DNA of 64,000 bases, taken from positions 434,001 to 498,000 of the forward strand of contig NZ_JANUDX010000001.1 of the NCBI RefSeq assembly GCF_024810105.1, given 5' to 3'. The notes beneath the pieces were generated by a model. The model was not told the DNA's origin. It did not search any database and saw nothing but the letters and a program-made list of their open reading frames with translations. The translations under genes and the position numbers were made by a program. Numbering within the stretch: position 1 is the first letter of the stretch; every line of letters starts with the position of its first letter. Below, one piece after another: positions 7,680 to 16,900 of this stretch. This DNA is from Stenotrophomonas sp. BIGb0135. GTDB taxonomy: Bacteria; Pseudomonadota; Gammaproteobacteria; Xanthomonadales; Xanthomonadaceae.

Positions 7680-9385
7680 GGCTTGCAGCCGCCCCAGCCG
7701 TGCGTCTTCGGGGTCTGGCCGATGCCGGGATTGAACACGTTGGTGGGGTCCAACCTGCGGTAGAACGCCGCCAGCGCCGGCTTGGCCGGATACAGGTGGC
7801 CGACATTGTGCTCGGCCGGGTATTCCGCGCCGCGCTGGTCCAGCAACGCCCACATCGCGTGTTCGATCGCCAGCGGATCTTCGCCCTTGCGTACGATGTA
7901 GTCCTGGTGGAACACGTGGCAGAAGAAATGCCCGTAGTACAGCTTGCCGGCCAGCCGCGCATCCAGTTCGGCCGGAAGCTGCTCCACCCACTGCCGGTCG
8001 TCGCGGCGCAGCGCCACGTCCAGCGCCACGATGTCCTGCACCGTATCGCGATGCACCGCGCGGTAACGCACCGCCGCGCCGGCGACCGCGAAACGATGCA
8101 GGAAGGCCTTGCGTCCTTCCTCGGGCGTACAGCGGAAGAAGTCACCCTCGCGCTGCTCCAGGCAGCTGCGCAGGAACGCCTCGGTGGCCGCCGCATCCAG
8201 CGCGGAGACCTTCAGCAGCAGGTGGTGCTCGTAACGGTCACGGAACTGCGTCATACGTGGCGGCAGGTGGTCCGGCAGCCGCCGTACCAGCGCCTGGATC
8301 ACCCGGTCGGTGACGCCGCGCAGACCGATCGACTCGAACGCCCCGTCGATCCGGCTCTTCAGCGCGAATGCCGCCGGCACCCGCGCCGTGCCCAGCCGAT
8401 CGATGAGCAGGAAGGTGTCCTTGCCATAGCGCGCACCGATGTCGAAGGCCTCCCGATGCAGGTATTCGCCGGAAATCGGCAGGCGCTCGAAGGCGGTCAG
8501 CAGGTGCCGGCGGATCCCGGTCAGATCCTCCATCGCGTTGCTGCCGATGTAGAACACCTCCGCCGGCTCGCGCGCGAAGGTATCCAGGCGCACCGCGAAC
8601 ACCGACAGCTTGCCAGCCGAACCGGCCGCTTCGTAATGGCGCGAGGGATCGGCGTTGTAACGGGCCGGCGTGGGCGCGTCGACCTGGCGCACCTGCGCGG
8701 CGTACCGCGGATCGGCGGCGGCGCGTCCCGTGGCATTGTCGACATCGGCCTCGCGGTAGTCGCCGCGCTGCAGCCGGTCCAGGATCTGCTCCGGGTCATC
8801 ACCCAGGGCGATGCCCAGGTGGTTGACCAGCTGCAGCCGCCCATGCGCATCCACCTGGGCGAACAACGCCATCTCGGTGTAGGCCGGCCCGCGCCGCACC
8901 AGCGCACCACCGGAGTTGTTGCAGACCCCGCCCAGGACCGAGGCGCCGATGCAGGACGACCCGATCACCGAATGCGGCTCGCGGTCCAGCGGTGCCAGCA
9001 CCTGCTCCAGCCGGTCCAGGGTGGCGCCAGGCAGGCACACTACCTGGTGGCCCGCGTTGAGCAGCTGGATGCCGGTCAGGCGCAGCGTGTTGATGATCAC
9101 CACCGGGCGATCGTAGTCGCTGCCGTCCGGCGTGGAGCCGCCGGTCAGCCCGGTATTGGCGGCCTGCATGATCACGATCGCCTGGGCCGCCACGATCGCC
9201 TGCAATACGCGCCACTGCTCCACCAGCGTGCCGGGGCGCACCACCGCCAGCACCGGGCCGTCGCCGAAACGGTAGCCCGTGCGGAACCGCCGGGTCGGCC
9301 TGTCGTCGCTCAATACGTGCGCGGTGCCGACGATGCCGCGCAATCGCGCCAGCAGTCCCACCGTGCCGTCGCCCGCACCGCTCAT
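7676..9385 (-). CDS. dld: Quinone-dependent D-lactate dehydrogenase
   Basis: This 569-residue flavoprotein, full length for Dld, oxidises D-lactate to pyruvate at the inner membrane and passes electrons to quinone. The N-terminal FAD-binding domain (PCMH type) shows [53 protein letters not shown] and [14 protein letters not shown]. The C-terminal region has [17 protein letters not shown] and the Dld-specific end with [19 protein letters not shown]. The ATG overlaps the lldD stop (ATGA), so the two are translationally coupled. It is the last gene of lldR-lldD-dld and allows use of both lactate isomers. Confidence 0.93.
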   Translation of the reverse strand: MSGAGDGTVGLLARLRGIVGTAHVLSDDRPTRRFRTGYRFGDGPVLAVVRPGTLVEQWRVLQAIVAAQAIVIMQAANTGLTGGSTPDGSDYDRPVVIINTLRLTGIQLLNAGHQVVCLPGATLDRLEQVLAPLDREPHSVIGSSCIGASVLGGVCNNSGGALVRRGPAYTEMALFAQVDAHGRLQLVNHLGIALGDDPEQILDRLQRGDYREADVDNATGRAAADPRYAAQVRQVDAPTPARYNADPSRHYEAAGSAGKLSVFAVRLDTFAREPAEVFYIGSNAMEDLTGIRRHLLTAFERLPISGEYLHREAFDIGARYGKDTFLLIDRLGTARVPAAFALKSRIDGAFESIGLRGVTDRVIQALVRRLPDHLPPRMTQFRDRYEHHLLLKVSALDAAATEAFLRSCLEQREGDFFRCTPEEGRKAFLHRFAVAGAAVRYRAVHRDTVQDIVALDVALRRDDRQWVEQLPAELDARLAGKLYYGHFFCHVFHQDYIVRKGEDPLAIEHAMWALLDQRGAEYPAEHNVGHLYPAKPALAAFYRRLDPTNVFNPGIGQTPKTHGWGGCKP

Positions 9386-10542
9386 GGCGCACCTGCGGCG
9401 CGGCGGCTGGCGTCCACCAGGGAATCGCGACTGATCTCGGCGATGGTGCGGGCGCCGGTCAGCGTCATCGCCACGCGCATCTCCCTGGCGAACAGGTCCA
9501 GCAGATGGGCCACGCCCTCCTCGCCCCGTGCCGCCAACGCGTAGACGAACGCGCGGCCCAGCAGCACGCTGTCGGCGCCAAGCGCGAGCATGCGCACTAC
9601 GTCCAGCCCGTTGCGGATGCCTGAATCGGCCAGGATCTTCAGTTCGCCCTTGACCGCATCGGCGATCGCCGGCAGTGCCCGCGCACTGGACAGCACGCCA
9701 TCGAGCTGGCGCCCGCCGTGGTTGGAGACCACGATGCCGTCAGCGCCGAAGCGCACCGCATCGCGCGCATCCTCGGGGTCCAGGATGCCCTTGATCACCA
9801 TCGGCCCGGTCCAGAATGCGCGGATCCATTCCAGGTCCCGCCACGAAATGGAGGGGTCGAAGTTGTCGCCCAGCCAGCCGATGTAGTCGGCCAACCCGGT
9901 CGGGCTGCCGCGGTAGGTGGAGATGTTGCCCAGGTCATGCGGGCGGCCACGCAGGCCCACGTCCCAGGACCAGCGCGGATGGGTGAGCGCCTGCAGCATG
10001 CGCCGCGCCGCGGCGTTGCGACCACTCATGCCCGAGTGTGCGTCGCGGTAGCGCGCGCCCGGCGTGGGCATGTCCACGGTGAACACCAGTGTGGTCACCC
10101 CCGCCGCCCTGGCCCGCTCCAGCGCGTTGCGCATGAAACCGCGGTCCTTGAGCACGTACAGCTGGAACCACATCGGCCGCTCGATCGCCGGGGCCACTTC
10201 CTCGATCGGGCAGACCGACACGGTGGACAGGGTGAACGGGATGCCGCGGCTGGCCGCCGCACGCGCCGCCTGCACCTCACCGCGACGCGCATACATGCCG
10301 GTCAACCCGACCGGCCCCAGTGCCACCGGCATCGCCAGCCGCTCACCGAACAGCTCGGTCTCCAGGCTCAGCGCGCCCATGTCGCGCAGCACCCGCTGGC
10401 GCAGCGCGATATCGGCCAGGTCGGCCACGTTGCGGCGCAGCGTGTGTTCGGCGTACGCGCCACCGTCGATGTAATGGAACAGGAACGGAGGCAGCCGGCG
10501 CCGGGCGGCGGCACGGTAGTCGGTGGAGGCGGAGATGATCAT
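9382..10542 (-). CDS. lldD: FMN-dependent L-lactate dehydrogenase
   Basis: This 386-residue enzyme oxidises L-lactate to pyruvate using FMN and the respiratory chain. It starts [20 protein letters not shown], like the enterobacterial LldD; an in-frame ATG three codons upstream is less likely. Alpha-hydroxy-acid oxidase motifs are present: [39 protein letters not shown], and the active-site segment [14 protein letters not shown] with the catalytic His. [20 protein letters not shown] binds the FMN phosphate. It follows lldR by 5 bp and overlaps dld by 4 bp. No lactate permease gene is next to the operon. Confidence 0.95.
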   Translation of the reverse strand: MIISASTDYRAAARRRLPPFLFHYIDGGAYAEHTLRRNVADLADIALRQRVLRDMGALSLETELFGERLAMPVALGPVGLTGMYARRGEVQAARAAASRGIPFTLSTVSVCPIEEVAPAIERPMWFQLYVLKDRGFMRNALERARAAGVTTLVFTVDMPTPGARYRDAHSGMSGRNAAARRMLQALTHPRWSWDVGLRGRPHDLGNISTYRGSPTGLADYIGWLGDNFDPSISWRDLEWIRAFWTGPMVIKGILDPEDARDAVRFGADGIVVSNHGGRQLDGVLSSARALPAIADAVKGELKILADSGIRNGLDVVRMLALGADSVLLGRAFVYALAARGEEGVAHLLDLFAREMRVAMTLTGARTIAEISRDSLVDASRRAAGAP

Positions 10543-10547
10543 GGCGG

Positions 10548-11312
10548 TCAACGGTGGGCAGCAGGGAGCCGTGAGGCGCGTGCGCGCCGGGCGTCGTTGT
10601 CGTCGAGCGTGCGCAGCGCGGCGTGCACGAATTCCAGGTGCGCGTGCGAGGCGGCACGCGCACGCTCGGGGTCGCCGGCCAGCACCGCCTCCATCATCTC
10701 GCGGTGCTGCGCCGACAGCGGCTCGGACGTGCGCGGGGAGGCAAAGAGCATGGCGCGGCTCTGCGAGATATTGGTCTGCAACAGCTCGAACAGGCCGCGC
10801 ATCACCTGCAGCAGCACCAGGTTGTGCGCCGCCTCGGCGATGGCCAGGTGGAACCCTGCATCGGCGCGCGCCTCACCCGCCGGATCGTCCCGGCCATGCG
10901 CGGCCATGAGCGTGTCGAACGCGGCGCGGATACGCGCATGATCGGCATCGGTGGCGCGCAACGCGGCATGCCAGGCGGTCGCACCTTCAAGCGCGTGGCG
11001 GATCTCGAGCACGTCGAAACGGTAGGCTGGATCGCCCTGGAACACCGGCAGGTACGGCAGCAACGGGGCATCGATGGCCGCGCGCGCCTGCGCCGTCGGC
11101 TCGCTCACGAACGTGCCGCCGCCCACCCGGGCGGTGAGCAGGCCCTGGCTGGACAGCTGCGCGATCGCCTCGCGCAGCGCGGTGCGCGACACGCCCAACT
11201 GCACGGCCAGCGTGCGCTCGGCCGGCAGCCGGTCGCCGGGCTGCAACTGCTGCGCGTGGACCAGCGAGCGCAGCTGCGCGGCCACCCTGTCGGAGACGCG
11301 ATCGGCCTTCAT
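10548..11312 (-). CDS. lldR: Lactate-responsive GntR/FadR-type regulator
   Basis: This 254-residue repressor/activator controls the lactate operon. The N-terminal winged helix is typical of the FadR subfamily: [40 protein letters not shown], then GGGTFVSEP. The C-terminal all-helical FCD domain carries metal/ligand-binding positions in [14 protein letters not shown]-like and [14 protein letters not shown] segments. It is the first gene of lldR-lldD-dld. Two TNGTNNNACNA palindromes lie 140 and 237 bp upstream, consistent with autoregulation. The start [10 protein letters not shown] was chosen because the winged helix begins there. Confidence 0.9.
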   Translation of the reverse strand: MKADRVSDRVAAQLRSLVHAQQLQPGDRLPAERTLAVQLGVSRTALREAIAQLSSQGLLTARVGGGTFVSEPTAQARAAIDAPLLPYLPVFQGDPAYRFDVLEIRHALEGATAWHAALRATDADHARIRAAFDTLMAAHGRDDPAGEARADAGFHLAIAEAAHNLVLLQVMRGLFELLQTNISQSRAMLFASPRTSEPLSAQHREMMEAVLAGDPERARAASHAHLEFVHAALRTLDDNDARRARASRLPAAHR

Positions 11313-11451
11313 GCCCGCACCGGCAGGCGCGCGCGTCCATGGCTGGGAGGGGTCACACAGGACGTGGCGGGACTGCATCGGCGGATCTCATCAGAAACGG
11401 AGGGCGGCCGGTGCGCGAAGACACCGGCCGGGATGCCCGCCGGGCCCCGTC

Positions 11452-11466
11452 ATTGGTATTACCAAT
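11452..11466. promoter_or_regulatory. Candidate LldR operator, promoter-proximal
   Basis: ATTGGTATTACCAAT has perfect 7-bp arms around one base and fits the FadR-subfamily consensus TNGTNNNACNA. It lies 140 bp upstream of lldR in a 249-bp gap. Confidence 0.7.
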
Positions 11467-11548
11467 AATCCGCGTTACCCGGGAGGCGCCCGCGAAGCAT
11501 GTCGACTTCGCGGCAGCTGCCCATTAAACCACAGCGCAGTCACCCGTG

Positions 11549-11563
11549 ATTGGTAGGACCATT
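11549..11563. promoter_or_regulatory. Candidate LldR operator, distal
   Basis: ATTGGTAGGACCATT also fits TNGTNNNACNA. It is centred 97 bp from the first site and overlaps the last two bases of the VOC gene's stop codon. Two separated sites would permit looping, as described for the enterobacterial lld promoter. Confidence 0.6.
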
Positions 11564-11999
11564 AACTGCAGCCGCAGTCGCTCGCCGGCCCTTTCAGTTC
11601 CACGCCATTGCCGTCGGGATCGCGCAGGTAGACCGACACCCCATCCCCTTCCGCGCCGAAGTGGCTCTCCGGCTTGCCGCTCAATGCCACCCCGTGCGTC
11701 TGCAGGTGCGCCCGCAACTGCTCCACATCGAAGGGCTCCACGCGCAGGCACACATGCTCCAGGTTGCGCCCCTCGGCACCCGCCGCCGCCCCGCCCGGCT
11801 TGCCCAGCTTTCCATCGATGCCGATCAGGTCGATCATCGATGCCCCGGCATGCAGGTGCACCATGCCCAGTGATGGCCGCTCGCGCGCCACCGTGCAGCC
11901 GAGCACATCGCGGTAGAAGGCCACCGCGCGCGGCAGGTCCTGCACGCGCAGCACCACGTGGTCGATACGTTGGATCTCGAAGGGGCGATCGCTGCTCAT
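11562..11999 (-). CDS. VOC family (glyoxalase/dioxygenase-fold) protein
   Basis: This 145-residue single-domain vicinal-oxygen-chelate protein has two beta-alpha-beta-beta-beta modules. Typical motifs are IDHVVLRVQDLPRAVAFYRD (metal-ligand His), GMVHLHAGASMIDLI, LEHVCLRVEP (second His) and VYLRDPDGNGVELKG (metal-ligand Glu). Relatives include glyoxalase I, fosfomycin-resistance enzymes and extradiol dioxygenases, and the substrate cannot be told. A GGAG box precedes MSSDRPFEI, and the ATG overlaps the stop of the upstream mgtC-like gene (ATGA). The C-terminus SDCGCS is unusual. Confidence 0.8.
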   Translation of the reverse strand: MSSDRPFEIQRIDHVVLRVQDLPRAVAFYRDVLGCTVARERPSLGMVHLHAGASMIDLIGIDGKLGKPGGAAAGAEGRNLEHVCLRVEPFDVEQLRAHLQTHGVALSGKPESHFGAEGDGVSVYLRDPDGNGVELKGPASDCGCS

Positions 12000-12454
12000 G
12001 AGGACTCCAGTTTCTTGGCGACACGGCTGAAGACCGCCAGCACGATCAGGCACAGGATGCTGACGCCGATGGCGATCACGTACTCCCCGATACCCACCGC
12101 GATGCCGATCGCGGCGGACATGATCAACGAACTGGCCGTGGTCAACCCACTCACCTGGTCATCGCGCGTGCCGCGCAGGATGGTGCCGGCGGCGACGAAG
12201 CCGACGCAGGCCACCACCGCTTCGATCAGTCGCACCGGATCAACCTGCAACAGGTCGCGGTAGCGCTCCTGCTGGAAGTGTTCGGCAATGCTGTCGCCCA
12301 GGCCCACGATCAATGCCGCAGCGCCGGCGATGAGCATGTGCGTGCGCAGACCCGCCGCATGCTTGCCCATCTCGCGCTCGATGCCGATCAGCCCGCCGAA
12401 CACCATCGCTGCGCCTATCCGCAGCAATATCGATAGATCCTGTTCCCATCCCAT
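11996..12454 (-). CDS. MgtC/SapB family membrane protein
   Basis: This 152-residue inner-membrane protein has the MgtC N-terminal domain. Motifs are LLRIGAAMVFGGLIGIERE, HAAGLRTHMLIAGAAALIVG, VVACVGFVAAGTILRG and VSGLTTASSLIMSAAIGIAV. Four to five hydrophobic segments are visible. It lacks the C-terminal soluble domain of Salmonella MgtC. Family members modulate F-ATPase or magnesium/acid adaptation, but short forms are poorly defined. ATG at 12454 is preferred over GTG at 12460 because GAGG then has eight-base spacing. Confidence 0.82.
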   Translation of the reverse strand: MGWEQDLSILLRIGAAMVFGGLIGIEREMGKHAAGLRTHMLIAGAAALIVGLGDSIAEHFQQERYRDLLQVDPVRLIEAVVACVGFVAAGTILRGTRDDQVSGLTTASSLIMSAAIGIAVGIGEYVIAIGVSILCLIVLAVFSRVAKKLESS

Positions 12455-12582
12455 CCGCACGTCCTCGCCTGTTCGCTCCAGCCTTGCGCGAGCGCCGTGG
12501 CAAGCCCGTGAAGGGACGCGTGAGGTAGGCGTGCACGGTCATGCGGCGTTGTGGCTGCCGCATGACCGGTGCGGGACCCGGC

Positions 12583-13341
12583 TTACTGCGCCAGGTAGCC
12601 GCCGTCGATGGCGTAATAGGTGCCGGTGGCGAAGCTCGCATCGTCACTGGCCAGCCAGGCCACCAGTGCCGCCACCTCGTCGGGCTGGCCGAGCCGGCCC
12701 AGCGCATGCTTGCCCTCCAGCGCCTTCTTTACCGTCGGGTCCATCTTTTCCAGCAGCGGCGTGGCGATGAAGCCCGGGCCCACCGCGTTGACCCGGATCC
12801 GGTCGCCGGCATGCTCCCAGGCCGCGGTCTGGGTCAGCCCCACCACGCCATGCTTGGCCGCCACGTAGGCGGCCGAATTGTTGAAGCCCACCTGGCCCAG
12901 GATCGAGGCCATGTTGATGATGCTGCCGCCCTTGCCGGCCGCGCGCATCGCCTGGATCTGCGCGCGCTGGCACAGGAAGACGCTGGTGAGGTTCACATCG
13001 ATCACCCGCTTCCAGCCGTCCACCGGATAGTCGCCGCTGCTGGCGGACGGACCGCCGATGCCGGCGTTGTTGACGGCGATGTCCAGGCCGCCCAAGGCCT
13101 GCACGGTCTGCTTGACCGCCGCCTCGACGGCCTGCTCGTCGGTGACATCCAGTGCGATGCCAATCGCCTTGGCACCCTTGGCGCGCAGTGCGTCGGCCGT
13201 CTTCTGCACCGCGTCGTGCTTCAGGTCCCACACCGCCACCGCCGCGCCGGACGCGGCCAGCAGTTCTGCGGCGGCCAGGCCGATGCCCGACACCCCGCCG
13301 GTCACGATCGCCACCTTGCCCGTGAGCTGATAATCAATCAT
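12583..13341 (-). CDS. Short-chain dehydrogenase/reductase (SDR)
   Basis: This 252-residue classical SDR has TGGVSGIG for the cofactor phosphate, NNAGIGG, the catalytic Ser in INMASILGQ, and YVAAK (Tyr and Lys). The C-terminal VGPGFIATPLLEKM and TYYAIDGGYLAQ are typical. An Asp after the second beta strand (VAVWDLKHD) suggests NAD rather than NADP. The substrate is unknown. AGAGG lies nine bases before the start. It is divergent from the Old Yellow Enzyme gene across a 212-bp gap, so the two reductases may be co-regulated. Confidence 0.85.
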   Translation of the reverse strand: MIDYQLTGKVAIVTGGVSGIGLAAAELLAASGAAVAVWDLKHDAVQKTADALRAKGAKAIGIALDVTDEQAVEAAVKQTVQALGGLDIAVNNAGIGGPSASSGDYPVDGWKRVIDVNLTSVFLCQRAQIQAMRAAGKGGSIINMASILGQVGFNNSAAYVAAKHGVVGLTQTAAWEHAGDRIRVNAVGPGFIATPLLEKMDPTVKKALEGKHALGRLGQPDEVAALVAWLASDDASFATGTYYAIDGGYLAQ

Positions 13342-13553
13342 CGCGTTGTACCTCTGGTTGGAAACTGCCGGCAGGCATCGCCTGCACCTGGCACGACGGT
13401 ACGCCCGCGAGGCGTTACAGAACGTGCACGCGGGACGTCGCAACAATGCTTCCCATCGCTGCAACGCAGCTGCCCCTATGCTGGTTCGCGTACATCCACA
13501 TCCTGTCTGTCCACGCTGCACATCCGGCAGCGCCCTCCCCCAAGGTATTGCAC

Positions 13554-14651
13554 ATGACTTCTTCCAGTGACGGCCCGTTGTTCACCCCCACCCGCCTCGG
13601 CGCGATCGCGGTGGCCAACCGCATCGCGATGGCACCGCTGACCCGCAATCGTGCCATCGAAGGCCGAGTACCCAATCCGCTCGCCGTCCAGTACTACGCC
13701 CAGCGCGCCAGCGCCGGCCTGCTGATCGCCGAGGCTACGCAGATCAGCCCGCTCGGCCAGGGCTATCTGGACACGCCCGGGATCTACAACCAGGCCCAGA
13801 TCGACGCGTGGAAGAAGGTCACCGATGCGGTGCACGAGACTGGCGGCAAGATCGTGCTGCAGCTGTGGCACGTGGGCCGCATTTCGCACACCAGCCTGCT
13901 GCCCGAAGGCCAGGTGCCGGTGGCGCCGAGCGCGCTGCAGGCCAAGGCGAAGACCTTCACCGCCAAGGGCTTTGAAGATGTCTCGGTGCCGCGCGCACTG
14001 GACCTGGCGGAGATCCCGGCGTTGATCCAGGACTACCGCCAGGCCGCACGCAACGCCATCACCGCCGGTTTCGATGGCGTGGAAGTGCATGCGGCCAACG
14101 GCTACCTGATCGACCAGTTCCTGCGCGACGGCAGCAACCATCGCACCGACGCCTACGGCGGCAGCATCGAGAACCGCACCCGCCTGCTCGATGACGTCGT
14201 GCGTGCGATCGCCTCGGAAATCGGCGCCGAGCGCACCGGCGTGCGCCTGTCCCCGGTGACCCCGGCCAACGACGCCCACGATTCGGACCCGCAGCCGCTG
14301 TTCGAGCGCGCCGTCGAGCGCCTGGACGCGATCGGCCCGCTGGCCTTCATCCACGTCATCGAAGGGGCCACCGGCGGCCCACGCGACAACATCGCGTTCG
14401 ACTACGCGGCGCTGCGCGCAAAGTTCAAGGGCGCGTGGATCGCCAACAATGGCTACACCAAGGACACCGCCGAAGCCGCCATCGCCTCCGGCTATGCCGA
14501 CGTGATCGCCTTCGGACGCCCCTTCATCGCCAACCCCGACCTGGTCGAACGCCTGCGCCTCGGCGTAGCCCTGTCCGAGCTGGACCCGGACACGCTGTAC
14601 GGCGGTGGGTCGCACGGCTACACCGATTACCCGAGCGTCTCAGGCGCATGA
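13554..14651 (+). CDS. nemA: Old Yellow Enzyme family alkene reductase
   Basis: This 365-residue FMN enzyme reduces activated C=C bonds such as those of N-ethylmaleimide, enones or nitro compounds with NAD(P)H. Motifs are FTPTRLGAIAVANRIAMAPLTRNRA, LQLWHVGRISH, and the substrate-binding pair in DGVEVHAANGYLIDQFLRDG (an H-x-x-N pattern). SNHRTDAYGGSIENR and ADVIAFGRPFIANPDLVERL are also family hallmarks. Length matches NemA-type enzymes. AAGG lies eight bases before the start. An SMAG repeat array follows the stop. The symbol reflects family rather than proven orthology. Confidence 0.88.
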   Translation: MTSSSDGPLFTPTRLGAIAVANRIAMAPLTRNRAIEGRVPNPLAVQYYAQRASAGLLIAEATQISPLGQGYLDTPGIYNQAQIDAWKKVTDAVHETGGKIVLQLWHVGRISHTSLLPEGQVPVAPSALQAKAKTFTAKGFEDVSVPRALDLAEIPALIQDYRQAARNAITAGFDGVEVHAANGYLIDQFLRDGSNHRTDAYGGSIENRTRLLDDVVRAIASEIGAERTGVRLSPVTPANDAHDSDPQPLFERAVERLDAIGPLAFIHVIEGATGGPRDNIAFDYAALRAKFKGAWIANNGYTKDTAEAAIASGYADVIAFGRPFIANPDLVERLRLGVALSELDPDTLYGGGSHGYTDYPSVSGA

Positions 14652-14667
14652 CACGGCCCCAGACCCC

Positions 14668-14902
14668 GTAGAGCCGACCGTTGGTCGGCTGCGCCCCATA
14701 AAGCCAACCGTCGGCCGGCCGTACCCCGTAGAGCCGACCGTCGGTCGGCTGCGCCCGTAAAGCCAACCGTCGGTCAGCTGTACCCGTAGAGCCGACCGTT
14801 GGTCGGCTGCGCCCGTAAAGCCAACCGTCAGTCAGCTGCACCCCGTAGAGCCGACCGTTGGTCGGCTGCGCCTATACCCGTAGAGCCAACCGTCAGTCGG
14901 CT
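14668..14902. repeat. Tandem SMAG (GTAG-REP) array, eight units
   Basis: Eight copies of a 23-bp hairpin element starting GTAG or GTAA (ATAA in unit 2) are separated by 6-12 bases. Odd units read GTAGAGCCGACCG(T/C)..., with stem AGCCGACC/GGTCGGCT. Units 2, 4 and 6 read (G/A)TAAAGCCAACCGTC. Unit 8 restores GTAG but keeps CCAACC. The layout is thus A-B-A-B-A-B-A-B', a higher-order dimer. Copies lie between two convergent genes (14651 and 14911) and resemble Stenotrophomonas SMAG repeats. Confidence 0.9.
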
Positions 14903-14910
14903 CTGCGCAC

Positions 14911-16806
14911 TCAATACACCGGCAGCGAAATGAAACTCGCCTGCTGCGGCGCGTGCCACACCTGCTGCGTCGCCTTCTGGTAATCGCCCGGCTTGGCCAG
15001 GTAGATGTTCGGCACGAAGGTCTGCGGATTGCGGTCGTACAGCGGGAACAGGCTGGACTGCACCTGCACCATCACCCGATGGCCCGGCTGGAACACATGG
15101 TTGGCCGTCGGCAGGCCGAATCGGTAATCCAGCACCTGGTTGCTCGCAATCGCCTTCGGATCGCTGAAGCTCTCCCGATAGCGCCCCCGGAAGATCGCCA
15201 TCGACACCGCCAGTTCGTAGCCGCCCATCTCCGGCGTCGACGGCGTCTGGTCGGGATACACGTCGATCAGCTTCACCACCCAGTCGGCATCGGTACCGGT
15301 CGTGGAGGCCTGCAGGTTCACCTGCGGCGCGCCACCGATGCGCAGCGGCTCGGTCAGTGGTTCGCTCACGAAGGTCAGCACGTCCGTGCGCCCATCCACG
15401 AAACGCTGGTCCTTGACCAGCCAACTGGTCCACATGTCACGATCGGCGAAGCGCACCGGCCGCGGCACGAACGGTACCGGCTTGGCCGGGTCGGCCACGT
15501 ACGCCTCGTAGGTGGCCTCGCCTGGCTGCGGTGCCTCGAACGACAGCTTGCCGCCGGCGCGCAGGTACAGCGGCTTGCTCCGTGCGGCGGTGCGCGGCCA
15601 CTGCTGCAGCGTGTCCCAGTGGTTTTCACCGGTGTTGTAGATCAGCACCGGCGGCGTATCGGCCTTGGCCGCGCCATCCACCAGGTATTGGTCGAAGAAC
15701 GGCTTGAGCACGTCGCGACGGAACTGCAGCGCGGTATCGCCCTCGAACTTCAGCGCGCCCAGGTTGCTGCCGTCGTAGTTCACCTGGCTGTGCCGCCATG
15801 GGCCCATCACCAGGTAATTGAGCGTGTTGCTGCTGTCGCGTGGTTCCATCGCTGCATAGCTGTGCACCGCGCCCCACATGTCTTCCTGGTCCCACAGGCC
15901 CTGCAACCACATGGTCGGTACCTTCAGCGGCGTCTTGGCCATCTGCGCATCCAGCGCCTGTTCCTGCCAGAACGAGTCGTACGCCGGGTGTTCCACCAGT
16001 TTGTGCCACCACGGCAACTGATCCAGCCCGTTGGCCTTGGCGTAGTCCCCGGCCGACCCGGCACGCAGGAAAGTGGTGTAGTCGTCGTAGCCCACGCTGG
16101 GAATCGACGGACCCTTGCCGCGCTTGGCCAGCTGCCCGGTGAAATAGCCGAAGTTGACCTGGCGGAACGCACCGTAGTTGAGCCAGTCGTCGCCCATCCA
16201 GCCGTCGATCATCGGGCTCTGCGGCGCGGCCACCTTCAACGCCGGGTGCGGGTTGGTCAGCGCCATCACCACGGTGAAGCCTTCATACGATGAGCCCAGC
16301 ATGCCCACCTTGCCGTTGCTCTCCGGCACGTGCTTGACCAGCCAGTCGATGGTGTCCCAGGCGTCGGTGGCATGGTCCACCTTGGTGCCGTTGAGCGGGC
16401 CGCGCAGCGGCCGGGTCATCACGTAATCGCCCTCGGAGCCGTATTTGCCGCGGATGTCCTGGAACACCCGGATGTAGCCGCCGTCGACAAACACCTCATC
16501 ACCCTGCGGCAGGATGTCGCGCATGTTGGGTGAGTCGATGCGCTTGGCGCGGTTGGCCGCGTCGTAGGGCGTGCGGGTCAGCAGGATCGGGGCGTTCCTG
16601 GCGCCCTTGGGCACCACGATCACCGTGTAGAGCCTGGTGCCGTCGCGCATCGGCACCATCACCACGCGCTTGTCGTAGTTGTCGTTGGCCGTGGGCGTCA
16701 CGAAGCCCTTGGCCGGGATGTCCGGGGTCATCGGCGAGGTCTGCGCCGACACACTGGCGGCAACCATGAGACTCAACAACACGACAGGCACGACACGGAC
16801 ACGCAT
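14911..16806 (-). CDS. CocE/NonD hydrolase, likely alpha-amino-acid ester hydrolase
   Basis: This 631-residue secreted serine hydrolase closely resembles the Xanthomonas/Acetobacter alpha-amino-acid ester hydrolases, which cleave or transfer the acyl group of beta-lactams and alpha-amino esters. A signal peptide (MRVRVVPVVLLSLMVAASVS) is followed by an alpha/beta-hydrolase domain. VFQDIRGKYGSEGDY and the nucleophile elbow GSSYEG (Ser173, oxyanion Tyr174) are visible. The acid is probably in LWDQEDMWGA and the His in GPWRHSQV. A jelly-roll C-terminal domain (DWVVKLIDVYPDQ, PGHRVMVQVQSSLFPLY) follows. GGGAGAG precedes the start. It could instead act on dipeptides. Confidence 0.85.
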   Translation of the reverse strand: MRVRVVPVVLLSLMVAASVSAQTSPMTPDIPAKGFVTPTANDNYDKRVVMVPMRDGTRLYTVIVVPKGARNAPILLTRTPYDAANRAKRIDSPNMRDILPQGDEVFVDGGYIRVFQDIRGKYGSEGDYVMTRPLRGPLNGTKVDHATDAWDTIDWLVKHVPESNGKVGMLGSSYEGFTVVMALTNPHPALKVAAPQSPMIDGWMGDDWLNYGAFRQVNFGYFTGQLAKRGKGPSIPSVGYDDYTTFLRAGSAGDYAKANGLDQLPWWHKLVEHPAYDSFWQEQALDAQMAKTPLKVPTMWLQGLWDQEDMWGAVHSYAAMEPRDSSNTLNYLVMGPWRHSQVNYDGSNLGALKFEGDTALQFRRDVLKPFFDQYLVDGAAKADTPPVLIYNTGENHWDTLQQWPRTAARSKPLYLRAGGKLSFEAPQPGEATYEAYVADPAKPVPFVPRPVRFADRDMWTSWLVKDQRFVDGRTDVLTFVSEPLTEPLRIGGAPQVNLQASTTGTDADWVVKLIDVYPDQTPSTPEMGGYELAVSMAIFRGRYRESFSDPKAIASNQVLDYRFGLPTANHVFQPGHRVMVQVQSSLFPLYDRNPQTFVPNIYLAKPGDYQKATQQVWHAPQQASFISLPVY

Positions 16807-16900
16807 GGGCTCTCTCCCGGCAGGTGGTGACGACGAACCTTGGCAGCCTAGCGCCGGGCGCGCCGCCCGGGTAGGTGCCAAAGGTCGCCGTTAGGCGCAT

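Noticed and set aside
14668-14902. CRISPR-like regular repeats
   Set aside because: Spacers are only 6-12 bases, near identical and not unique; each unit is itself a hairpin with a GTAG foot, so this is an SMAG/REP array.
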